Shown here piece by piece: positions 26,619-35,720 of a stretch of DNA of 64,000 nt. Position 1 is the stretch's first letter, and every line of letters starts with the position of its first letter. Source of the stretch: Clostridium sp. KNHs205. Its GTDB lineage: Bacteria > Bacillota > Clostridia > Lachnospirales > Lachnospiraceae. The stretch is taken from contig NZ_JNLE01000005.1 in the NCBI RefSeq assembly GCF_000702945.1, positions 310,001 to 374,000 on the forward strand, written 5' to 3'. A program made the position numbers and the translations under genes. The notes beneath the pieces were generated by a model that was not told where the DNA came from, did not search any database, and saw only the letters and a program-made list of their open reading frames with translations.

Positions 26619-27695
26619 TCACTTCAACGATTTTTTAATGATTTCCATAATCAAATAAATCTCTTCTTCTTTTGTAATTACAAATCTAAGACACCTTGAA
26701 TCTTCTGTTACAAAGTTACTGTAACTCAGATTACACAAGGGAACTCCCTGAAACATCTCTATATTGCTCTGGTTATGGCATTTGCCGCAACAAACACAGC
26801 CAAAATAATTTATATTATCATCTATACTTTGGGGTAAACTTTTTCTTCTGGAAATCAGGTCTTTGGCAATATCATAGGATAAAGGCAAACGTATATTTAA
26901 AGTATCGGTATTTAATCCGAATTTACATATTGTCCTTTTGTTTTGCTTAAAGGTCACAGTTTTATTGGGGAATACAAAGGGATTAATTGATATATCAGCA
27001 GTTAATTTGTATTCACCCTGTAGTACCTGAACCAGCTTCTTCCACAGCTCACACATTGGACCGAGAGTATTTAGAATACTTTCCTGCAATAACCGAGTGT
27101 CTGGCTTACCTTTAAAGATAAAATAATAATCTGCCAGCATAAACGCAACATTTTTAGGTATTTCTTTTTGCTTTTCCTGTTTTGCCAGGTTGTCCGCAAG
27201 ATATTTTAGAGTTTCCAGCAGATAGGCTCCATTTTCATAATATATCTGAAAGTGACTGCAGCGTTTATAATCACTTACTTCTTTGTCCGCTTTGTAATAT
27301 TCAATATAAAAGCCGTATTTTTCAAACATAGAAAACGGCAATAGAACAGATTTTTTAAATGAGGCTTTAAACAATGTCTTATCAACCTTTAAACTGGTCT
27401 GCTCCCCATGAGTGCACAATTCACCTTCAGAAGCTATTGCATACAGGCAATCTAGCGTATAGGTAAGATTATGATAATTTTCAAGATCATCAGACATAAT
27501 GCCAATCTTGGTTTTCACACTCAAAGCTGTTGAAGTTTCGTAGGAGCGCCAGTCTGCATATATCCTTTTAAGCAGATCATTATATTCCTTGAATCCCTTG
27601 TGAACAGAGTCACTTATCTTAATATTTGCATTTATTTTTATATCATAATCGCAGATATTACGATAATAAAAGGTTGCTTGGCTTTCAATAGACAT
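26619..27695 (-). CDS. Hypothetical protein with C-terminal cysteine cluster
   Basis: A 358-residue soluble protein I do not recognise. The first 300 residues show mixed alpha/beta sequence without a known motif; toward the end is a cysteine-rich segment, FGCVCCGKCHNQSN followed 11 residues later by another Cys (PLCNLSY), which could bind zinc or a cluster. RBS AAAAGGAG. Its upstream neighbour (minus strand) is an AraC-GGDEF gene in the same direction 110 bases away. A terminator follows it. Confidence 0.55.
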   Translation of the reverse strand: MSIESQATFYYRNICDYDIKINANIKISDSVHKGFKEYNDLLKRIYADWRSYETSTALSVKTKIGIMSDDLENYHNLTYTLDCLYAIASEGELCTHGEQTSLKVDKTLFKASFKKSVLLPFSMFEKYGFYIEYYKADKEVSDYKRCSHFQIYYENGAYLLETLKYLADNLAKQEKQKEIPKNVAFMLADYYFIFKGKPDTRLLQESILNTLGPMCELWKKLVQVLQGEYKLTADISINPFVFPNKTVTFKQNKRTICKFGLNTDTLNIRLPLSYDIAKDLISRRKSLPQSIDDNINYFGCVCCGKCHNQSNIEMFQGVPLCNLSYSNFVTEDSRCLRFVITKEEEIYLIMEIIKKSLK

Positions 27696-27804
27696 ATCTA
27701 TTCTCCTTTTTTCAGTGTGGTTAATTAAATTAAGTTTTTATACTTTAGATGCTGACTTATTCTTATTATACAAGTTGACGCGACGTCAAAGTCAAGTACA
27801 AGTC

Positions 27805-28605
27805 TTACTTACAATCCTTAATTTTATTATGTAAGGAAATAAATAAATCATCATATTGTAATTTATTCCCTTCAAACCTGGTTACACCAGAATATAAATA
27901 TACCGGAATCTCCATTCCCTCATAAGTAATCGGCTGGCCGTTCATTTTCAAGACGTTGGCTGCAATGTCTGAGGCATAATTAATATCCTTACTGTTCGTT
28001 AACATCGCAAATTCATCCCCTCCGATACGAAAGGCAACATCTTCGTCTCCTGCCGCTTTTTCCATTCGTTTTAATACTTCCAATATAGCTAAATCTCCTG
28101 CTTTACTTGATATCTCATTGATCGGTGTTAACGATTTGATATCACAGCATACAAAATAACACTCTCTCCTGCCGCTAAATAAGTCATACAGTTCGGTTAT
28201 ATCTACATGTTTCCTTCCATTCATATATACATCTCCAATCTCAATAGGTAATAAAAGCCTGGGACAAAGGTCTGTAAACCTTGCCCCTCTCCGAAACACT
28301 GACGGCTTACACCGCCAAACCTGTTCAAAGGCACGGGTAAATGCTTCAGGTGAACTGTAACAGTATTTTAAGGCAATATTCAGTATACTTTCTTCCTGAT
28401 TACAAGCCAAATCTCTTGAGGCTTTTGTAATCCGTCGTTTAATTACATACTCCTTAACACTGTAACCATTCACATACTTGAAAACTTTCTGGAGGTATGA
28501 TTTTGAACAGTAGCAGGCCTTCGCCACATCTTCAGCTGTTATATTTTCCTGTATATTATTTTCGATATACTCCAACGCAGCCCCCAAAAGCTCTAGATTG
28601 TTCAC
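27805..28605 (-). CDS. AraC HTH domain fused to a GGDEF domain
   Basis: A 266-residue fusion. Residues 1-100 are two AraC helix-turn-helix units (ITAEDVAKACYCSKSYLQKVF; ILNIALKYCYSSPEAFTRAF). Residues about 135-265 are a compact GGDEF domain with the metal Asp (FVCCDIKSL) and an intact RIGGDEFAML motif. The domain is shorter than usual at the C-terminal side. It could couple c-di-GMP synthesis or nucleotide sensing to transcription. The first ATG touches the GGAGG site, so I chose the GTG two codons later, six bases from it. Confidence 0.85.
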   Translation of the reverse strand: MNNLELLGAALEYIENNIQENITAEDVAKACYCSKSYLQKVFKYVNGYSVKEYVIKRRITKASRDLACNQEESILNIALKYCYSSPEAFTRAFEQVWRCKPSVFRRGARFTDLCPRLLLPIEIGDVYMNGRKHVDITELYDLFSGRRECYFVCCDIKSLTPINEISSKAGDLAILEVLKRMEKAAGDEDVAFRIGGDEFAMLTNSKDINYASDIAANVLKMNGQPITYEGMEIPVYLYSGVTRFEGNKLQYDDLFISLHNKIKDCK

Positions 28606-28719
28606 AAGCATCCTCCTTATTCTGTTCGGTACCGTATACCTACTATATCATAGAGCTGGAATTACTTCTTGATATTTTGACTTCACTTTATGGATGACTG
28701 CGGTTGTAGCTTCCCATTT

Positions 28720-29546
28720 TTATATGGTAAGATTATATATTAGAATAGCCTGTTGAATTTCCAGCAGATACTTTTTGAAATTATAACCGGCAAAATATTT
28801 ACTGCTTATAGCTTCCTTAGATACCTCTTCTCCACGGTAAAAGGGCGGACAGGGATTTAAGATGGCATTGCTATTAGCCATTTTCATAATCTCCACTGTA
28901 ATCTGATAATCCTTAAAATCCGGATATATTTCTGAAGGAATTGAATCCGTACAAATAATATCCACACCTTTTACAGCTTCTTCAAGCTCCGTAAAATTAC
29001 TCACTCCTTCCATTTCATAACCTAGTGGACAGCATTGCCTGAGCTTAAGCCCAAATGCATCAGCCCCTTCTTTCCAGGCACCGCCGATATTTCCTTTAGC
29101 GCCTACAAATAAATATCTGTCATTTCTGAAATCATTTCTTATTTTGGATAAGGCATATAAATCCGACAGAATCTCACAGGGATGATTGACTTCTGTCATT
29201 GCGTTAATTACAGGAAATTCCGCATACTTGGCTATTTCCTCTATGACTCCAAGTTTACTATGCCGCACAACAACGGCATCCGCCCAATTGTTAAGATAGC
29301 CTGTTACATCTTCAAGTTTTTCTTTTTTATCCAGAGTTTCGGAAATAAGATAGTTTGTCCCCCTAACAGGTATATGCCCTTTTCAAAGGTTACTCTTGTA
29401 CGGATACTTGAAGCAGGAAAGAACATAATTACGGTCTTGTCACTAAGAAAGTTCTTGTACTTACCTTTCTGTAAATCCTCTGCAATACTAAATATCTCCA
29501 GCAAATTCTCTGTTGTATAGTCAGTAAGTCTGATAGTATTTCTCAT
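28720..29546 (-). pseudogene. Aspartate/ornithine carbamoyltransferase family, frameshifted
   Basis: Two adjacent frames together make one transcarbamylase of about 275 residues. The first part has the carbamoyl-phosphate loop FFPASSIRTRVTFEKG and runs to GGQTILFP; there it leaves frame near 29341. The second part resumes with SETLDKKEKLEDV-like sequence, then NWADAVVVRHSK, the TEVNHPCEILSDL motif and the NPCPPFYRGEEV motif of ornithine-type enzymes. The break fits loss of one TTCC from a TTTCCTTCC run. The gene follows a carbon-nitrogen hydrolase gene in the same direction, so the pair may once have been one pathway. No function expected unless the break is an assembly error. Confidence 0.85.
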
Positions 29547-29705
29547 AAGCTCTCCCTGGTACTTATATATACCTTTATTTTATTGTTCTAAAACAGTATT
29601 ATCTCGTTTAGGCAATTTACTTTCAATATACTTTCAATCAAGTTTCTAAACGATAAATCCCCTGACATACGGAGGATTTTTCTTTGCATCTTAACCCCAC
29701 TAAAA

Positions 29706-30563
29706 TTAAACAAGATGTTTATAAGCTTTCGGTTTTCTGTATTTTCCCAGATCTTCACGTTCTCTGTATTCTCTGATAGCCTCAATGTCAAAAACAGCAT
29801 ACACAATTCCATCATAAAGAGCCTCTGCAATAATAATGGTGTTGTCAATAATCCCTCCGTTTTTATCCCATACCATTGGATGGAAGGCACAGGAATTACC
29901 TGCATATTCTCCAGGTGGATTTGCCATTGCTATACCTACCATGTTTTGCATCGCTTCAACAGATAATTCTTGTAATCTTGGTTTCATTCCATCACAGTCA
30001 TTAGGCATTAAAATTAATTCAGCTCCCTGAAGCATTAATTCCCTTGCGCTTTCCGGGTGTTCTCTGTCATAGCAGATCATTACACCGATGGATATTCCGT
30101 CAAACTGGCATACGTGAAACGCCTCTCCGCTTTCAAGATATTGCTCCCAGTCAAAATCACAGGTATGAACTTTTGAATATTTTAATTTAACGGTTCCATC
30201 TCTATCAATTATGAAGGCTGAATTCTGCGGATATTTTTTGCCTTTTGTAAATCCGGTAATTTCAACCCCAATATTCAACTCCCGGGCTGTATCACAGATT
30301 CTCTTTATGTACTCACTGTCATCCTCTAATGCATCTTCGCACCACTTTAGAAATTCCGTATTCTTCTCAATTTCTTCTACCGGCCTTAATTTACTACAGA
30401 TTTCAGGTGCAGAATAAGATGTGAGCCAGCATTCCGGGAAAAGCACAAAGTCAGCTCCGTTTTCTTTTGCTTCCCGTATACACTGAATTGCCAGTCTGGT
30501 ATTCTCTTCTTTATCCGTTTGTGCTACATTATGCTGTATAATTGCTACCTTAAAGTTCTTCAT
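29706..30563 (-). CDS. Carbon-nitrogen hydrolase (nitrilase superfamily)
   Basis: A 285-residue amidase of the nitrilase/omega-amidase/N-carbamoylputrescine amidase fold. The Glu-Lys-Cys triad is visible: Glu in LFPECWLTSY (about 42), Lys in KLKYSKVHTCDF (about 135) and Cys in GVMICYDREHPE (about 165). It hydrolyses a carboxamide or N-carbamoyl group in the cytoplasm. Its neighbour downstream is a broken carbamoyltransferase, which fits an N-carbamoyl substrate, but this is inference. The frame also has a TTG start two codons earlier at closer spacing to GGAG. Confidence 0.87.
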   Translation of the reverse strand: MKNFKVAIIQHNVAQTDKEENTRLAIQCIREAKENGADFVLFPECWLTSYSAPEICSKLRPVEEIEKNTEFLKWCEDALEDDSEYIKRICDTARELNIGVEITGFTKGKKYPQNSAFIIDRDGTVKLKYSKVHTCDFDWEQYLESGEAFHVCQFDGISIGVMICYDREHPESARELMLQGAELILMPNDCDGMKPRLQELSVEAMQNMVGIAMANPPGEYAGNSCAFHPMVWDKNGGIIDNTIIIAEALYDGIVYAVFDIEAIREYREREDLGKYRKPKAYKHLV

Positions 30564-30859
30564 ACGCAATACTACTCCTTTATTATGTATTTATTCTTTA
30601 TCCCTATGAAGCAATCAGACATTGTTGATTTATAAAATTATATGAATTAATTTTATACGATAAAATCAGGTATGTAAATATATTCCGAAGGAATTATCGT
30701 AGTTTCAGAACTAGCCGGTTTATTAGAAATAGTTTAAAACCAGCTATAATCCGACTTAATCTTAAATTAGATAATTCCTTTCTCTATTTACTTCCAGAAT
30801 TATCAATGTTAATATTATCCTGTCCTAAGGGACTAATACAATTACGGGAGAGAAATCAA
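30564..30859. other. Divergent intergenic region
   Basis: About 300 bases between the hydrolase and the DUF5780 lipoprotein. Contains an imperfect inverted repeat, agccggttt / aaaccagct, near 30.71-30.76 kb and promoter-like AT-rich DNA. No gene seen. Confidence 0.4.
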
Positions 30860-31567
30860 ATGAAAAAAGTGTTTGCATTACTATCACTGGCTGTTGTTTT
30901 AGGATTTACAGGCTGTTCAGCGGGAGGAAACCAGGCTGCCAGCGGCACTACTGTATCCAAAGAGGATTATGACAAATTAAAAGAAGATCTGGACACGGCC
31001 AATAGCAAAACAAAGGAACTTGAAAGCGAAGTTGCTGCATTAAAGGAGCAACTTGAAACAGCACAGGTAGATAAAGGAAATCAGGAAGAAGCCAAAACAG
31101 AAGCTCCTGTTGAGGAGGGCCTTAGTGCGAAAGAGCTGGAAGCTAAACTTAAAGAGCAGCCTATATATGTTGTTTCAACCGAATATTTCGTACAGTCAGA
31201 TGAATACAAAGCATTGTATCCTGACATGTTAAATGCAGTTTTTAAAAATGTCTCCGGAAAAGAAATAAAAAATGTTACCATAGCTTTCGCTGGCTGGGAC
31301 GACAACAAGATGCCTGTCAAAATTGTTGGCCAGTTTGATTTTGATAATGGTAGTTATATACAGCAGGTAGCCTATGATGATGTAAATATGGTGGACGGAG
31401 CTGAATTCGGCAAAGATACCGGTTATTCCTTAAGTGAAAAAAGTGACACTATCAAAACTGTTAAAGCAATCGTGACTGAATATACAGACTTTGATGGTAA
31501 CACCTGGGAGAACCCCTACTATAATAATTGGATTTCCGTTTATGAAAATAAAAAACTTGGGAAATAA
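30860..31567 (+). CDS. Lipoprotein with coiled coil and DUF5780 domain
   Basis: A 235-residue secreted lipoprotein: signal peptide MKKVFALLSLAVVLGFTGCS with lipobox FTGC, a coiled coil at about 40-75 (LDTANSKTKELESEVAALKE), then a beta-rich DUF5780-type domain from about 110 (LNAVFKNVSGKEIKNVTIAF; GWDDNKMPVKI). Such domains are common in Firmicute lipoproteins and may bind other envelope proteins. The internal ATG was chosen because the signal peptide begins there and GGGAG precedes it. A terminator follows. Molecular role unknown. Confidence 0.85.
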   Translation: MKKVFALLSLAVVLGFTGCSAGGNQAASGTTVSKEDYDKLKEDLDTANSKTKELESEVAALKEQLETAQVDKGNQEEAKTEAPVEEGLSAKELEAKLKEQPIYVVSTEYFVQSDEYKALYPDMLNAVFKNVSGKEIKNVTIAFAGWDDNKMPVKIVGQFDFDNGSYIQQVAYDDVNMVDGAEFGKDTGYSLSEKSDTIKTVKAIVTEYTDFDGNTWENPYYNNWISVYENKKLGK

Positions 31568-31611
31568 TATAGTTCTGCTGCTTATTAAGTAATACATATA
31601 CCTGGAGTTAA

Positions 31612-31645
31612 CAAAGGACTGTGAAGCTTGGCTTCATAGTCCTGT
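31612..31645 (+). terminator. Rho-independent terminator
   Basis: Stem aggactgtgaag / cttcatagtcct with one mismatch and a 5-base loop, followed by gttattctc. It closes the DUF5780 lipoprotein gene. Confidence 0.65.
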
Positions 31646-31770
31646 TATTCTCACAGAACCTCAGCATATTTTTCTTCTCTTTACCTGAAAAAAATAATAA
31701 AAATATACCATTACATAAAAATACTGCTCCATAAAATATACCATCCATTTCAGCTTACCTCCTTCATCAG

Positions 31771-32526
31771 TTATTTCATCTGGCTTCTGATATCAGTTTC
31801 GTATTCCAGGCAATAATTATAACTCTTTTCCATAAAAGCTAATATAGAGTTATTTTCAAATAACTCAAATAGAGTTTCAAGTATAGGTTTCTCATCAATC
31901 TTCATTGTATAAAAATAGTCATATGCACATCCTCCAGCAAAATAAGGATTAATGGAATATAACCTTTTGTCATGCCGCATGATGGTATCCACGGCCATTT
32001 CACTCAAGATCCATGTCAAATGCGGCATCTCATATTCCTTTTTATCATCATGGAAATAAGAATTCCATACATGAAACCATACAAAATGAATGATTTCATG
32101 GAGCGCCATACCCAGTGCCCCTCTCTCACTATTTAGATAATAGATGTCAAAAGTATTACTCTCTAAAAATCTTGGGCATATAGGATTTAATGTAATATTT
32201 CCTACCATATGATTAAATTTATCGGATAGCTGTAACCCAAAAGCCTCCTCCAACGCCTCCTGAATATTAATCGCATTTGCATCCCAGTAATTCTGATAAC
32301 GGATTATCTTCTCAGTCGTTTCATTGGTTTCAAGTATGCCACCAAGTATTTCTCTTAAGTATTCTCTTTTATTATGACTTGTTAGCATATTGAATTTATT
32401 TTTATCTATCTGAGGGAATTCCATATATAAAGGCTCAGTCCAAAAATCACTTTGAGCCCCCTCGTGAAATAGTAGTATGCTATCTATACTGTATTCTAAA
32501 CTCGGGTTTTTATAAACTAATTTCAT
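31771..32526 (-). CDS. Putative HExxH zinc metallopeptidase-like protein
   Basis: A 251-residue cytoplasmic protein with HEIIH at 143-147 and, about 29 residues later, SEMAVD (Glu176), the spacing of gluzincin-type zinc sites (HExxH...E). The surrounding sequence (GMALHEIIHFVWFHVWN) has no similarity I can name. There is no signal peptide. A likely zinc-dependent peptidase of unknown substrate. RBS AAGGAGC. It stands alone. Confidence 0.65.
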   Translation of the reverse strand: MKLVYKNPSLEYSIDSILLFHEGAQSDFWTEPLYMEFPQIDKNKFNMLTSHNKREYLREILGGILETNETTEKIIRYQNYWDANAINIQEALEEAFGLQLSDKFNHMVGNITLNPICPRFLESNTFDIYYLNSERGALGMALHEIIHFVWFHVWNSYFHDDKKEYEMPHLTWILSEMAVDTIMRHDKRLYSINPYFAGGCAYDYFYTMKIDEKPILETLFELFENNSILAFMEKSYNYCLEYETDIRSQMK

Positions 32527-32690
32527 TAAATTTGCTCCTTGGGTTTAATAAGAAGGACAACCTAAAGCCACCGATTACTAATAGAAAATGAACGTTATAT
32601 TTTTATCAACTTATTCATTAACGAACCAAGTAACATATATACTGCTTATTCATATAATATTACTATTAATAAATACATTTCGAGGCATAA

Positions 32691-32879
32691 ATGGAGTCAA
32701 ATAATCAAAATGAGAAACATCAAAGATATGATTATTATGTAAAATATAATAAGTATATTAAGGATTTATATGCTCAAACACGTTGCCCTGCAACTTGTCC
32801 AATTGATCAAAGCCAATGCACACTGACTGCGGGTCATTGGGGAAAGCATAAATGCCCTCAAGGTCATGAATGGCTATAA
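32691..32879 (+). CDS. Small Cys/His-rich protein
   Basis: A 62-residue protein. The first half is charged and tyrosine-rich; the second half (CPATCPIDQSQCTLTAGHWG then KHKCPQGHEW) has four Cys and three His suited to bind zinc. The RBS (CGAGGC) is weak, but the ORF is followed by a strong terminator, which supports a real transcription unit. No family recognised. Confidence 0.6.
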   Translation: MESNNQNEKHQRYDYYVKYNKYIKDLYAQTRCPATCPIDQSQCTLTAGHWGKHKCPQGHEWL

Positions 32880-32890
32880 TATTGCTTAGT

Positions 32891-32938
32891 TTGTAACTCC
32901 TCTGTAATATAGCGAAATTATTACAGGGAGTTTTTTAC
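32891..32938 (+). terminator. Rho-independent terminator
   Basis: Stem aactcctctgtaata / tattacagggagtt, then tttttac. It closes the Cys/His-rich small gene and faces the S8 protease stop. Confidence 0.85.
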
Positions 32939-32950
32939 ATGTGACCTCTA

Positions 32951-34672
32951 TCAATCAATGTGGCTAAAGCTTTCATAAATATCTAAGACTCCATATCCCC
33001 ACTCTTTATTAGGATATGCTCTGCTGTTACTGCTAATCTTGTTAACCCCCCTAAGTAAATACTGTTTAACATCAATCCCCGTAAAGAAGGGTTTATTTTT
33101 TTTCACAATAGACCATTCTAAAATCATAGCAGCAACACCTACTGTTTCAGCAGCTGCTATACTTGTTCCTGTTTTAAGCTCATAACTGTTACCTAGTGTT
33201 GGGCAAAGGATTGAAACCCCAGGTGCAGCTAAGTCTGGCTTTATAGATTTATTTCTTGTGTTACCTCTGCCTGCACTGCTTAGTATACTATTGTTTTGAT
33301 GATTATAAGCAGTAACAGAAATAGGAATTGGTGTATCACTCGGAGAGGTTAATGTCGTCTCTGGATCTTTTCCTTCTAATTCTGTTAGTTCACTAATTTG
33401 AGTTGATTCTTTTAAAAATCCACTCATTGGAATCCAAATATGAAAACCTGATTGAACATTCTCTCCGTTACCATATATATCAAGATACCAATGTCCTGGT
33501 GCTGGATTTTCAAAGCTGACAAGTATTAACGGATCACCTGTATGTGGCTCAATATTATAATATTCAACAATAACTGTTGTATTTTCAAAATAAAATTTCT
33601 TTACTGACCTGTTTAAATTTTCAGGAATTTTATTTAGCATATCACCTGACGGAGATCGTATAGCTATTGAATAACTAGCCGGTGCCTCGCCCCAGATTTC
33701 CATACTAAAATTTTTTTCTTTTTCAGCAATTCTTAATGCGATTGTATTTTTATATTCATTTAATTCACCTGTCATTTCTGCTTTTCCAAAGTAATGGTGT
33801 CCCGCCAGGTTCTCCTGCCCGGTTGCTACTACAATCGCTACTCCATTCCTCGAGGAAAGGTCCGCAATCATCAGATTAAGTTTATTTAGCCCATCGTGGG
33901 AACCTTGATTCGTACCAATAGCGACACATATAGCTATTGGCCTGTTTAATTGTCTGGCCGTATTAAATAAATACTGCATCCCAAACATAATATCATCTTC
34001 CTGATAACAAATTATGTTTTTAGGCATTGGATATATATGCTCCTGCGTAGTTTTTGCTGGTTTAAGCTTCACTATCACATATTCTGCAAGCGGTGATACA
34101 CCACGAAATAATTCTGTCTCCGTGCCTCCTGCAATACCAGCAATACTAGTGCCATGACCAATTTCATCAGTAGAAGGTACAATTGATAGAGGTTTCTCAT
34201 TTTGAAGTGCTAAATTTATTTCTTCCTTTGTATATTCTGTACCGTAATAAAAAATCTTCTCAGATGCTTGCAAGTTTTCAATTGTTTGATCCCAGATAGA
34301 TACTATCCTTGATGTTTTATCCGCATATTGAAATACAGGATTTGTGTACTCTACTCCAGTATCAATAAAACCCAACAAGACACCTTGACCTCTTAAATCA
34401 AAAGAAGGAATATTTTGAATTCGGTCAACCTTCATTGCTTCTAAGTTTGACTGGTCTAGTAATCCAAACAACCTGGGGAGAGCCGGATATCTATAATCTA
34501 CTGGATTTTCTTTTGCTTTATCTATAGGTAAGTAAATTACTGCATCTCTGTCATTAATTTTGTTTACAACACCATTAACAGACTCCGCATACTGCATATT
34601 ATAAATATTAGGCTCAATAAATAGGTTTATATAGTCATTGCTTATTATTTTCTTCCTATTTTCTTCTGTCAT
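32951..34672 (-). CDS. Csp-like subtilisin-family (S8) protease
   Basis: A 573-residue serine protease with no signal peptide. The catalytic triad is intact: Asp in GVLLGFIDTGVEYT (about 110), His in EIGHGTSIAGIAGG (about 177) and Ser in LKTGTSIAAAETVGV (about 505). Between His and Ser it has the large insertion typical of clostridial Csp proteases (CspB and relatives), which cleave pro-SleC during spore germination. It starts MTEENRKKIISNDYINL. No sleC lies in the window. The role in germination is inferred from the family; other S8 proteins of this length exist in Lachnospiraceae in several copies. Confidence 0.85.
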   Translation of the reverse strand: MTEENRKKIISNDYINLFIEPNIYNMQYAESVNGVVNKINDRDAVIYLPIDKAKENPVDYRYPALPRLFGLLDQSNLEAMKVDRIQNIPSFDLRGQGVLLGFIDTGVEYTNPVFQYADKTSRIVSIWDQTIENLQASEKIFYYGTEYTKEEINLALQNEKPLSIVPSTDEIGHGTSIAGIAGGTETELFRGVSPLAEYVIVKLKPAKTTQEHIYPMPKNIICYQEDDIMFGMQYLFNTARQLNRPIAICVAIGTNQGSHDGLNKLNLMIADLSSRNGVAIVVATGQENLAGHHYFGKAEMTGELNEYKNTIALRIAEKEKNFSMEIWGEAPASYSIAIRSPSGDMLNKIPENLNRSVKKFYFENTTVIVEYYNIEPHTGDPLILVSFENPAPGHWYLDIYGNGENVQSGFHIWIPMSGFLKESTQISELTELEGKDPETTLTSPSDTPIPISVTAYNHQNNSILSSAGRGNTRNKSIKPDLAAPGVSILCPTLGNSYELKTGTSIAAAETVGVAAMILEWSIVKKNKPFFTGIDVKQYLLRGVNKISSNSRAYPNKEWGYGVLDIYESFSHID

Positions 34673-34808
34673 TTGATGCCCTCACTATATACTAACTAAT
34701 ATATAGTATGGCATTTAGAGTAATATGTGTATCACCTTTTACATCACATATCAAATTAAGAATGCTATATATCATTTTATTACTACAGCCACTGCTTATA
34801 GATTTTAA

Positions 34809-34956
34809 TTAAGCTCCCCAATATGCTTTTCTCTTATCAATTATAGTAAAACCATATTTCTCATACAAATTATCATAGTCATTCATCAAGTAAATATTTT
34901 TAAATCCCAGCTCTACTACATATGTTATTGCATTTATTAGAATTTCGTATGTAGCT
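34809..34956 (-). pseudogene. C-terminal stump of a GNAT acetyltransferase
   Basis: About 48 codons read ATYEILINAITYVVELGF, KNIYLMNDYDNLYEKYGF, TIIDKRKAYWGA to a stop. They match the last helix and strands of GNAT enzymes (YLMxDxxxLYEKYGF). A stop codon lies immediately upstream and the acetyl-CoA loop is missing, so it is a remnant. Confidence 0.7.
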
Positions 34957-34975
34957 AATTAATCTTTCGATACGG

Positions 34976-35470
34976 CTATATTAAGCACTCTAACTTTAGT
35001 TCATAACCGGGTTTTGTTATATATTCCAAATAATGAACATCTCCATTAAAGTTCAGATAAGCTTCAAAGCGCTTTATTAAATTTGGATTCGTTATAAGAT
35101 TTAGTGCCTTCTCTTTTTCAACCCAGATGGTTTCTGATGTTTCATCTGAAACCTGCAATTCACCACTGATATATTTACATACAAAACCGAACATCACTTT
35201 TGTCGGAATTAATCCATATCCATTGTAGCCCTGGTATGTACCAGTATTTGATGAAACACATATTAATTTCCCTACTTCTACTTCAACTCCCGATTCCTCC
35301 CTGATTTCTCGTTTTAATGCTTCTATCAGATTTTCACCAACCTCAACTTGCCCTCCTGGAACTGTGTATGTACCATCTTTTCTGCTTTTTACCAACAGAA
35401 TCTCATTCTTTTCATTTTCTATAACCCCATCTACTGCAACAATATGTGTAGGAAATTGCTTGATTAATAC
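34976..35470 (-). pseudogene. Nudix hydrolase lacking a usable start codon
   Basis: A complete Nudix domain: VPGGQVEVGENLIEALKREI followed by REESG, the GX5EX7REUXEEXGU box. Coding similarity extends upstream to VLIKQFPTHIVAVDGVIEN, but no ATG, GTG or TTG is in frame there; a GAAGGAG site ends just before the codon GTA where an ATG would be expected. The first possible start (TTG) would lose the first strand of the fold. It is either a pseudogene or uses an unusual start codon. Substrate unknown (MutT-like nucleotide diphosphate). Confidence 0.65.
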
Positions 35471-35720
35471 TCTCCTTCGTATAGGATTTTCTATTGCTTC
35501 TTATTTGTGATATTGGACATCAATAAAAGGCGTAAATAATTTATTCGTTTAAGGGTATTGATTTATTCACACCAAGGTTGATATGTATATTATAGCATAA
35601 ACTGGAAATATAGAAGTGCTTAAAGACTACTTCCCAAATATAGAAGCTCAAATGCCTTCTGACTCCTAGATATAAATGCTAAGTCATAGCCATCAAAGAT
35701 AATTCTCGATTTAATGCTCA

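Noticed and set aside
28720..29546. Programmed frameshift in the carbamoyltransferase
   Set aside because: No slippery heptamer at the break; the missing TTCC explains it as a deletion.
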